DNA from: Bacteroidota bacterium | Lineage (GTDB): Bacteria; Bacteroidota; Bacteroidia; Bacteroidales; SZUA-534 | DNA length: 64,000 nucleotides | Reading direction: 5' to 3' | Assembly: GCA_003250355.1 (NCBI GenBank) | Contig: QKGS01000077.1 | Coordinates: 1 to 64,000, forward strand | Shown here: one piece after another, positions 40,383 through 48,392 of the stretch | Numbering within the stretch: the stretch's first letter is position 1 | Layout: each line of letters opens with the position of its first letter | Program-made: the position numbers and the translations under genes | Notes under the pieces: generated by a model | Told to the model about the DNA's origin: nothing | Seen by the model: the letters and a program-made list of their open reading frames with translations, nothing else | The model's database searches: none

Positions 40383-41852
40383 ATGGGAAAATTTTTAACA
40401 AAAAGAGAAGAAGATTATTCGCAATGGTACAATGAGTTGGTTATAAAAGCCGACTTAGCTGAAAACTCTGCGGTTCGCGGATGTATGGTAATTAAACCTT
40501 ATGGTTATGCCATATGGGAAAAAATGCGCGATGCACTTGACAAAATGTTCAAAGACACTGGTCACGTAAATGCTTATTTTCCGTTATTTATCCCAAAATC
40601 GTTCTTTAGCAAGGAGGCCGACCACGTAGAAGGATTTGCAAAAGAGTGTGCTGTAGTAACCCATTACCGTTTAAAAAACGGCGAAAACGGCGGTATTGAA
40701 GTTGACCCCGATGCAAAACTCGAAGAAGAACTTATAGTACGCCCTACCTCTGAAACTATAATATGGAACACATACAAAAACTGGATACAATCATATCGCG
40801 ACCTTCCTATACTATGTAACCAATGGGCTAACGTAGTTCGATGGGAAATGCGCACTCGCCTGTTTTTACGTACTGCCGAATTCCTGTGGCAGGAAGGTCA
40901 TACTGCGCACGCTACTAAAGAAGAAGCTATTGCCGAAACCCGACAAATGATAAACGTATATGCCGATTTTGCGGAAAACTTCATGGCTATGCCTGTTATA
41001 AAAGGGCATAAAACAGCCAACGAACGTTTTGCAGGAGCATTAGACACTTTAACAATAGAAGCTCTAATGCAAGATGGCAAAGCCCTGCAATCGGGAACTT
41101 CTCACTTCTTAGGACAAAATTTTGCTAAAGCCTTCGATGTGAAATTTGCAACTAAAGAAGGAACTGAAGAATATGTGTGGGCTTCATCGTGGGGAGTTTC
41201 TACCCGTTTAATGGGAGCTTTGGTAATGGCTCACTCCGACGATAACGGACTTGTACTACCTCCAAAACTAGCACCTATCCAGGTTGTGATAGTTCCAATA
41301 TATAAAGGCGACGAGCAACTTGCTCTGGTTCGTGAAGCAGGTAACGCTATAATGGACGAATTGAAAGCTGCCGGAATATCTGTAAAGTTTGACGACCGCG
41401 ACACTCACAAACCGGGTTGGAAATTTGCCGAATACGAACTAAAAGGAGTACCTGTACGTATTGCTCTAGGTGCACGCGACCTGGAAAACGGCACTATGGA
41501 AATTGCCCGACGCGATACTCTTGAAAAGAATACTTATAAAAGAGAAGGTGTTACCGAAATAATTAAAAACTTACTAAACGATATTCAGAATAACATTTTC
41601 CAAAAAGCTTTAAAATATCGTAAAGAGCATACTTTTACAGCAAATAATATGGATGAATTTAAAGAACATATTGAAAAAGGCGGATTTGTTAATGCTCACT
41701 GGGACGGAACAACCGAAACCGAACTAAAAATAAAGGAAATGACCAAAGCTACCATTCGCTGTATACCTATTGGAAATACTCAAGAGAATGGAAAATGTAT
41801 ATTAACAGGAAAACCATCGAAAGAACGTGTACTATTTGCTAAGGCATATTAA
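40383..41852 (+). CDS. proS: Proline--tRNA ligase (archaeal/eukaryotic-type)
   Basis: '[37 protein letters not shown]', 'RPTSETIIW', '[15 protein letters not shown]'. Confidence 0.96.
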   Translation: MGKFLTKREEDYSQWYNELVIKADLAENSAVRGCMVIKPYGYAIWEKMRDALDKMFKDTGHVNAYFPLFIPKSFFSKEADHVEGFAKECAVVTHYRLKNGENGGIEVDPDAKLEEELIVRPTSETIIWNTYKNWIQSYRDLPILCNQWANVVRWEMRTRLFLRTAEFLWQEGHTAHATKEEAIAETRQMINVYADFAENFMAMPVIKGHKTANERFAGALDTLTIEALMQDGKALQSGTSHFLGQNFAKAFDVKFATKEGTEEYVWASSWGVSTRLMGALVMAHSDDNGLVLPPKLAPIQVVIVPIYKGDEQLALVREAGNAIMDELKAAGISVKFDDRDTHKPGWKFAEYELKGVPVRIALGARDLENGTMEIARRDTLEKNTYKREGVTEIIKNLLNDIQNNIFQKALKYRKEHTFTANNMDEFKEHIEKGGFVNAHWDGTTETELKIKEMTKATIRCIPIGNTQENGKCILTGKPSKERVLFAKAY

Positions 41853-41864
41853 AAAACAAATTAA

Positions 41865-42779
41865 ATGCTAAAAAACAAAATACTCAGCAAGGAGTCAGGT
41901 ATTATTTTGTATGGCCTTACGCCACCTAAAATAAATAACGACGAAGAAAAGATTCAATCTATTGCCGATAAACAAATAGAACGAATCGAAGATATTGGTA
42001 TCGACGGATTAGTACTATACGATATTCAGGATGAATCGTCGAGAAATAATACGCCAAGACCATTCCCTTATATGCAAACCCTTGCTCCCGATGAGTATAG
42101 CAATAGATACCTTACAAAACTAAACGTTCCAAAAATTATTTACAAAAGTGTAGGAAAACACAGCTCTTCGGAGTTCAAAACATGGTTAAACCAAAATTCA
42201 AGAACAATTGATTGCTCTGTGTTTGTAGGTTCTCCTTCGAAAAACCAAATACCTGCACTTTCACTTGCCGATGCTTACTCTGTTTATCAGGAAAGCAAAT
42301 CGGACATAATTCTTGGCGGTGTTACAATACCTGAACGACACTATAAAAAAGAAGATGAACACACCCGCTTATTCAATAAAATTGATAAAGGGTGTAACTT
42401 CTTTATTTCACAATGTGTGTATAACATTAACCATACAAAAGACTTTCTTTCCGACTATTACTATGGCTCTTTGAACAGAAACAGAGAGATGAAACCTGTT
42501 ATTTTTACACTTACCCCTTGCGGTTCGGTAAAAACAATGCAATTTATGGAATGGTTGGGCATAGATATTCCAAAATGGCTTAAAAACGACCTGAAACACT
42601 CTCATGACATTCTTACCAAATCAATTGACATATGTACGCTCATAGCTACTGAAATAGTTGATTACTGCAAAGAAAAAAATATTCCGTACGGATTCAATAT
42701 TGAAAGTGTAGCTATAAGAAAAGAAGAAATAAAGGCATCAATTGAGCTTGTAACAACAGTTAAAACAATAATGCAGTAA
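41865..42779 (+). CDS. Methylenetetrahydrofolate reductase-like (MetF-like) protein
   Basis: 'IILYGLTPPK', 'DGLVLYDIQDESSR', 'ILGGVTIPERH', 'FFISQCVYN', 'GFNIESVAI'; TIM-barrel-like pattern. Confidence 0.6.
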   Translation: MLKNKILSKESGIILYGLTPPKINNDEEKIQSIADKQIERIEDIGIDGLVLYDIQDESSRNNTPRPFPYMQTLAPDEYSNRYLTKLNVPKIIYKSVGKHSSSEFKTWLNQNSRTIDCSVFVGSPSKNQIPALSLADAYSVYQESKSDIILGGVTIPERHYKKEDEHTRLFNKIDKGCNFFISQCVYNINHTKDFLSDYYYGSLNRNREMKPVIFTLTPCGSVKTMQFMEWLGIDIPKWLKNDLKHSHDILTKSIDICTLIATEIVDYCKEKNIPYGFNIESVAIRKEEIKASIELVTTVKTIMQ

Positions 42780-42863
42780 ATAACTCATTACAAAATATTT
42801 GAAATAATATTTCCTGAATAAGTATTTTTATTTGTACTTTGTGGTGTTATAAAACAACACAAT

Positions 42864-43496
42864 ATGAAGACAAGAAAAGTTCTATTTCTACTAATACTAC
42901 CTTTTGTTGCAGAATTCATTATTGCCTGCTGCAATTGCAATCTCGATACACAATACGGCTATTTCTCAAACTGTAATATTAACATTAGCGAACTCGACAA
43001 TAGTGGAGAAAAAGCAGTAGTAACAACTTCAAATACTATACCAAAAGAAGCTTTTGGTATACGTATTTCAATAGACAGGGTTGATAATACTTGTTATTTT
43101 AATAGTACACCTTCCTTTTTATACTCGGCTTTTGCCACTTCGTGCGACTGCCCTCCAGAATTTGAATATTTAGCTAAAGACAGCATTGTTGATATTGAAA
43201 TAATAACTACAAACAGCTACAATACTATTGTAAATGGTGTGAGTACAAGCCACAATGCCGGCTCTGATATCTCAAAATTCTTTTATGCTTACAGCAATTA
43301 CGAATATATTGAAATAAGCAAGTATATAAAAAACATGAACTATGGAATTAAAAACAATATTATAGAACAATATACCTTCGACCTGCTTCTAATGTCGCCA
43401 CCTGAAGTTACCTCACAACACCAATTTATTGTTAATATTGAATTATCTGACGGCAGAGTTTTAAGCGAACAAACAAACTTAATTACACTACAATAA
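42864..43496 (+). CDS. Exported Cys-containing protein, possibly DUF5034-like
   Basis: Signal/lipoprotein-like N-terminus; 'IACCNCN', 'TSCDCPPEF'; ends at TAATG overlap with next ORF. Confidence 0.6.
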   Translation: MKTRKVLFLLILPFVAEFIIACCNCNLDTQYGYFSNCNINISELDNSGEKAVVTTSNTIPKEAFGIRISIDRVDNTCYFNSTPSFLYSAFATSCDCPPEFEYLAKDSIVDIEIITTNSYNTIVNGVSTSHNAGSDISKFFYAYSNYEYIEISKYIKNMNYGIKNNIIEQYTFDLLLMSPPEVTSQHQFIVNIELSDGRVLSEQTNLITLQ

Positions 43497-44290
43497 TGAA
43501 GAAGTTTTTAATAATAATAGCAATATTAATATTGTATTCGGCTTCTTTTGCACAAGAGAACCAACGAACTTATTCTGAATGGTATTACAAACCATCGGTA
43601 GGTATTAATATTCCTGCATCAAATATGCTATCAGGAGAAATAACCGACAACTTAATTGGTTACGACGATAACTCTGTTTACTGGCAGTTTATTTCAGCCA
43701 ATTATTTCTTTTCACCCAAATGGGGTATTGAATTTGCATTTCAGGCAAACACATCATCACGGTTTTCAAAAAAAATAGATCAGCTAAATAATGAATTAAA
43801 CAATGAATTTGGCAACAAAAATTACATCAACACCAATACAGGCACAAGATACGACCGATTTAATATTATAGGTGGTAATATTGAAAAAGGTTTTCTAGGA
43901 GTTGTTTATCGTTATGAAACACCAAAAATTGTGATTCTTCCTAAAATGTTAATTGGAGTAACCTCATTCCATTCAACATACGGAATTATATATTTGAAAG
44001 AGAAGAATACTAACAACATATCGCAACTGTCGTACGACCCCAAAACATATACCAACAATTACTTTACATTAGCCCCCTCACTAACATTCGGATACAGATT
44101 GTCGGAGAGAATACTGGCTAATATTGATTTTACCTATTCATTCTATCAAACCAATATTGAATACACAAAAGAACACACCAACCTGTTTACACAAAATAAA
44201 ACAACTGAAAATATAAGCTACAAAAAAGGCATTAGTACAATATCGGTAGGTGCAGGAATAATTATTGAGCTTAGAAAAGTTTATTATTAA
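43496..44290 (+). CDS. Outer-membrane beta-barrel-like protein
   Basis: Signal peptide MKKFLIIIAILILYSASFAQ; alternating strands; translationally coupled to upstream ORF. Confidence 0.65.
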   Translation: MKKFLIIIAILILYSASFAQENQRTYSEWYYKPSVGINIPASNMLSGEITDNLIGYDDNSVYWQFISANYFFSPKWGIEFAFQANTSSRFSKKIDQLNNELNNEFGNKNYINTNTGTRYDRFNIIGGNIEKGFLGVVYRYETPKIVILPKMLIGVTSFHSTYGIIYLKEKNTNNISQLSYDPKTYTNNYFTLAPSLTFGYRLSERILANIDFTYSFYQTNIEYTKEHTNLFTQNKTTENISYKKGISTISVGAGIIIELRKVYY

Positions 44291-44455
44291 CGTGAGTTCG
44301 ATTTAAATAATTGCTCAATGTATTGATATTCTAACCTTTGTAATTATCACTTTTAGTATCAAGCCTGCCTGACGGCTAGGTAGTTACATTGTATCAAGTA
44401 TCAATACTTATGTAGTTTTTTTCTTAAATATACTTTTGAATAAAAGAGTCAAATT

Positions 44456-45085
44456 ATGAAACATGAATGGAAAAAAAGCGAAAAGCAATTCTATCTACCT
44501 AAAAATAAGCCTGAATTGATAAATGTTCCGAAATTTAAGTTTTACACAATTGAGGGAAAAGGAAATCCGAATAATGACTCTTTCGCTGAATATATTGGCG
44601 TTTTATATTCTTTATCCTATGGCATAAAAATGAGTCCCAAAAAAGGAATTGAACCAAAAGGGTATTTTGATTATACTGTTTATCCTCTTGAAGGAATATG
44701 GGATATAAGTGAAAAGGCTAAGAAATCATACAATGGAACAATCAATAAAGACGACCTCATATTCAAGTTAATGATACGCCAACCTGATTTTGTAGAGAAT
44801 GATTTTGCATTGCAAATACTTGAACATACAAAAAAGAAAAAACCACATGATTTATTAGATAAAGTTAATTTTGAAGAAATTATAGAAGGAGATTGTGTTC
44901 AGATGTTGCATTTAGGAAGTTATGACAATGAACCTGAGAGCTTTAAACTTATGGATAAATTCGCAGATAACTATAATTACAAACGAAAAACAATGACACA
45001 TAAAGAAATCTACCTTAGTGATGCAAGAAAAGTATCGCCCGACAAATTAAAAACTGTTTTAAGATTTAATATAGAGGAAAAATAA
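44456..45085 (+). CDS. GyrI-like small-molecule-binding domain protein
   Basis: 'KHEWKKSEKQFYLPKNKPELINVPKFKFYTIEGKGNPN...YTVYPLEGIWDI...QMLHLGSYDNEPESF'. Confidence 0.82.
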   Translation: MKHEWKKSEKQFYLPKNKPELINVPKFKFYTIEGKGNPNNDSFAEYIGVLYSLSYGIKMSPKKGIEPKGYFDYTVYPLEGIWDISEKAKKSYNGTINKDDLIFKLMIRQPDFVENDFALQILEHTKKKKPHDLLDKVNFEEIIEGDCVQMLHLGSYDNEPESFKLMDKFADNYNYKRKTMTHKEIYLSDARKVSPDKLKTVLRFNIEEK

Positions 45086-45148
45086 GCTTAAAAGAATATT
45101 TGAGGTTTATGAGTCAATATTGTTGTGAAATTACAAACACTATATTCT

Positions 45149-45871
45149 TCATATCCAACCTTTCAGCTTATAATAAGCTAAAGCAATATACTCGCGACAC
45201 ACAATTATTTGATACTTCATATGATTCCAAAATTGATACCTTAAATTCAAATTTTCCCCTACATTGGGAATTGCTTTATTCCCACCTACATCACTGCTTT
45301 TAAATTCAAGTTCTGATTCCAAAGCTTTTTCAAATGCAGCACTACCATATATTTTCGTATAACCAACCTTTGCAAAGGTTTTTACAGCACGCTTTGTATG
45401 CTCAGGCGACGTAATAATATATACCGATGAATAACCTGTAATTTTTTTAATATTTATAGCCTGCATTCTTGTATTTGTCCCTTCGGGCTCTAATATTATC
45501 CTTGTTGAATCAATACCCCTCCACACAAGTTCATACTTCATTAAATTAACCGAACTTAATGAATCATAAATATTTCCCGGTAAGGCAATAATAACTTTAG
45601 AACTATCGAACTTCACTGCCTCCTGATAAGCTCTGTACGTTCGCATTAAACCCGACTCGCTAGGAATACCGCCACCGCCAAGTACTATAATATAATCGGG
45701 TTTACCACTCCATCCGGTTGTAACATTACCTAAATTGTAATACATCCAAAATGGTGCAGCAGTAAAGCTCAGAATTACAAACAAAGTAAAAAGAACTCCT
45801 AAAAAAGCAAATACAGGTATTAGCACTTTCTGCAAAATCGTTTTAAATACAGCAATTATATTTATTCTCAT
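45149..45871 (-). CDS. YdcF/ElyC-family (DUF218) membrane protein
   Basis: 'DYIIVLGGGGIPSESGLMRTYRAYQEAV', 'EPEGTNTRMQAINIKK', 'YIITSPEHTKRA'. Confidence 0.88.
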   Translation of the reverse strand: MRINIIAVFKTILQKVLIPVFAFLGVLFTLFVILSFTAAPFWMYYNLGNVTTGWSGKPDYIIVLGGGGIPSESGLMRTYRAYQEAVKFDSSKVIIALPGNIYDSLSSVNLMKYELVWRGIDSTRIILEPEGTNTRMQAINIKKITGYSSVYIITSPEHTKRAVKTFAKVGYTKIYGSAAFEKALESELEFKSSDVGGNKAIPNVGENLNLRYQFWNHMKYQIIVCREYIALAYYKLKGWI

Positions 45872-45917
45872 ATGTAAAAATCTGTTTTATCTTTGCAGTC
45901 AAATTTAACAGAAAGAA

Positions 45918-46703
45918 ATGGGAAACAAAAGAATTGCCGTAATTGGCACCGGAAATTTAGGACTAAGCATAGTAAAAGGTCTGTTAACAAAAATTGATGG
46001 TCGATTTATAACTGCTACCGACAAAGACACTTCACGAATTGCATACCTTAAAGAACAAGGTGTAAATATAACATCAAACAATGAAGAGGCTATAAATAAC
46101 AGTGATATAATCCTTTTTGCTGTAAAACCATGGATAATATTGCCTTTACTTGAATCGCTAAAAAATAGCTTTACACATAATCATGTTATTGCATCGCTTG
46201 CAGCTAGTGTGCCCTTAGATGAACTTGAAAAAAGCGTTGCGCCGTTTACAAATATTGTACGAGTAATGCCCAATGTTGCTGCCGCAGTTGCGGAATCGGC
46301 ATCATGCATTAGTAAAAACAATGCTTCTGAAGAATCATTACAAGCAGTTGTTTCTGTATTCAATTTGGTTGGAACATCTTATGTAATTGAAGAAAAGCTT
46401 ATGGGAGCAGCAACAGTAGTAGGAGGCTGTGGAACTGCTTTTGTTCTCCGTTTTATTAGGGCTATGGCTCAGGCCGGTGTTCAAATAGGGTTCGATGCAC
46501 AAACTGCAACCAATATAGCCACACAAACAGTAAAAGGGGCTGCAAATATGCTTTCAGAAGCAGGAATACACCCCGAAGCTATGGTAGATACTGTTACTAC
46601 TCCGGGTGGAATTACCATTACGGCATTAAACGAAATGGAGAATAATGGGTTTAGTTCTGCAATTATTCAAGGAATGCTTAAGGCAAACGACAAAATTAAA
46701 TAA
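45918..46703 (+). CDS. proC: Pyrroline-5-carboxylate reductase
   Basis: 'IAVIGTGNLGLSIVKGLL', 'VRVMPNVAAAVAES', 'EAMVDTVTTPGGITITALNEME'. Confidence 0.95.
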   Translation: MGNKRIAVIGTGNLGLSIVKGLLTKIDGRFITATDKDTSRIAYLKEQGVNITSNNEEAINNSDIILFAVKPWIILPLLESLKNSFTHNHVIASLAASVPLDELEKSVAPFTNIVRVMPNVAAAVAESASCISKNNASEESLQAVVSVFNLVGTSYVIEEKLMGAATVVGGCGTAFVLRFIRAMAQAGVQIGFDAQTATNIATQTVKGAANMLSEAGIHPEAMVDTVTTPGGITITALNEMENNGFSSAIIQGMLKANDKIK

Positions 46704-46774
46704 CAACTAACCTTATAGTTACTAAGCTATTACAAATAGACTACAAAACTTATTTCAAAAAAAGGCTTTTTAGG

Positions 46775-46805
46775 TTTGGAATTTTAATTTAAGTCCGTAT
46801 ATTTG
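46775..46805 (+). promoter_or_regulatory. Bacteroidota housekeeping-type promoter upstream of tRNA-Lys pair
   Basis: TTTG (46775-46778) - 19 nt - TATATTTG (46798-46805), exact fit to TTTG-N19-TAnnTTTG. Confidence 0.75.
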
Positions 46806-46811
46806 CAACGC

Positions 46812-46888
46812 TTTTTCAGGGAGGCATTAATACAAAAAACTAGCTGTTATAGTTTATCGTTAGCCTAGCAACAATAAGCCCTGAAAAA
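46812..46888 (+). ncRNA. Candidate structured leader/ncRNA
   Basis: Perfect 10 bp closing stem TTTTTCAGGG/CCCTGAAAAA starting about 7 nt after the promoter -7 box; nested AGGC/GCCT and AACTA/TAGTT pairings. Confidence 0.45.
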
Positions 46889-46970
46889 ACAAAGTTCTTT
46901 ATTTGAAATATTTATTTCACTAAATATTCCAGCAGTTCGTTCCGGTTATTTCGGATTTTGAACATAAAAT

Positions 46971-47043
46971 GATTCAGTAGCTCAGCTGGTAGAGCACATC
47001 CCTTTTAAGGATGGGGTCCTGGGTTCGAGCCCCAGCTGAATCA
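46971..47043 (+). tRNA. tRNA-Lys (anticodon TTT)
   Basis: Cloverleaf: GATTCAG...CTGAATC acceptor, loop CTTTTAA, GGTTCGAGCC T-arm. Confidence 0.96.
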
Positions 47044-47081
47044 CACGTTCTCAAAATATTTGATTTTAAACAAAAATCAAC

Positions 47082-47154
47082 GATTCAGTAGCTCAGCTGG
47101 TAGAGCACATCCCTTTTAAGGATGGGGTCCTGGGTTCGAGCCCCAGCTGAATCA
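47082..47154 (+). tRNA. tRNA-Lys (anticodon TTT), identical second copy
   Basis: Same 73 nt sequence as 46971-47043. Confidence 0.96.
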
Positions 47155-47155
47155 C

Positions 47156-47187
47156 AAAAGCTATCTCTTATTGAGGTAGCTTTTTTC
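47156..47187 (+). terminator. Terminator of tRNA-Lys operon
   Basis: AAAGCTATCTCttattGAGGTAGCTTtttt. Confidence 0.85.
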
Positions 47188-47224
47188 GTTTATACATATC
47201 TGATATTGACTAAAACTACACTAA

Positions 47225-47866
47225 CTAATTTACAGTACTTATAGTTGTAACACTATTATTATGAATTATATGCAGCAACTGATCGTCGAGATACTGGTTT
47301 TCAAAATCGCTCAACATATCGCGCAGCATAAAAAGTGTAAAACCTTTGGTAAATAAAACCATCTGCCCTAACCTTTTTCCTCCTATCATAACCGGAATAA
47401 CAAATGCTTTGCGCCTTTCTGGCAAATCTATTATTTGAATATCGTAATATTCTTTCTTAACTATTGAGTCAATATCAAAATCGATATTCATATATAACGG
47501 CTCTGCCCCACTGAATTTAAAATATCCCCCTCTAATATCGAGTGCCGGAAATTTAAAGAAATCAATAAGTAAGTATGCTACATCGTCCTGAAAAGCTTCA
47601 ACACTTTGATATTCACGCAAAGCTACCTTATTTTTTATTGTATCGAACCTATATGTTAATTCAAAAGGGATGCGCAACAATATCCACACATATCCTCCGG
47701 TTAACACCCCACATATAATGCCTAAAAATAAAAAAGGTACTTTCCACGAGAAACTCTCAATGAAGCTAAACCCAACATACCACCATACCGATAGTTCAAG
47801 TAATCCGGCTAAAAAGGCTGCACCAGCAAGAATTATTTTATATATTGAATTATATGTTGAAACCAT
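47225..47866 (-). CDS. Hypothetical membrane protein (213 aa)
   Basis: Two N-terminal TM helices and a soluble domain; no family recognised. Confidence 0.7.
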   Translation of the reverse strand: MVSTYNSIYKIILAGAAFLAGLLELSVWWYVGFSFIESFSWKVPFLFLGIICGVLTGGYVWILLRIPFELTYRFDTIKNKVALREYQSVEAFQDDVAYLLIDFFKFPALDIRGGYFKFSGAEPLYMNIDFDIDSIVKKEYYDIQIIDLPERRKAFVIPVMIGGKRLGQMVLFTKGFTLFMLRDMLSDFENQYLDDQLLHIIHNNSVTTISTVN

Positions 47867-47944
47867 AATATATTTTTATAAGAAGTAGCAAATCAGTATT
47901 TACATAAAGTTAAGAATTAACCTACTTATTTCCGAACAACGAGT

Positions 47945-47988
47945 ATGAAAAAAGGGATGAAAACTTTCGTTATCACCCCTTAAAGTCA
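47945..47988 (-). terminator. Hairpin terminator downstream of cobalamin riboswitch
   Basis: Minus strand: AAGGGGTGATAACGAAAGTTTTCATCCCTTTTTT. Confidence 0.7.
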
Positions 47989-48138
47989 CCGTCAAAAAAC
48001 AAAAATATCATTAAACTACTTCTTCATAATTGAAGTATAAGTCATTTTAAAAATATGTCGGGAAACTTTAAGTGATGGATTCTGCCAATAATGCATAACC
48101 TGTCGCTTCTATCCCGAAAGCATAGCTTATAACACTTT

Positions 48139-48325
48139 GGCAGGTCTTCTGACTTACCCGGTTCTCAACTCCTTCCCGCCAACAAGTGTCGGCAGTGGTT
48201 TTTTTATTGAAAACACAATACTTTTTATCAGTATCGGGATTACAGCAGCGGGAACTGTTGCCGATTCTCACGGCATTCCCTCTTAGTCCTTTCCGCAAAA
48301 ACGGACTGGAAACCAAATGCAATTC
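48139..48325 (-). promoter_or_regulatory. Cobalamin (B12) riboswitch
   Basis: Minus strand: AAGAGGGAATGCCGTGAGAATCGGCAACAGTTCCCGCTGCTGTAATCCC...CCACTG...GGCGGGAAGGAGTTGAGAACCGGGTAAGTCAGAAGACCTGCC; conserved core elements in canonical order. Confidence 0.93.
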
Positions 48326-48392
48326 AAATGTATATCTATTTACATATATAACAAAACTAAGTTATTAACACTTTTATAACAAATAATCATAA

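Noticed and set aside
48068-48322. 84-aa minus-strand ORF
   Set aside because: Lies almost entirely within the cobalamin riboswitch; no protein-like character.
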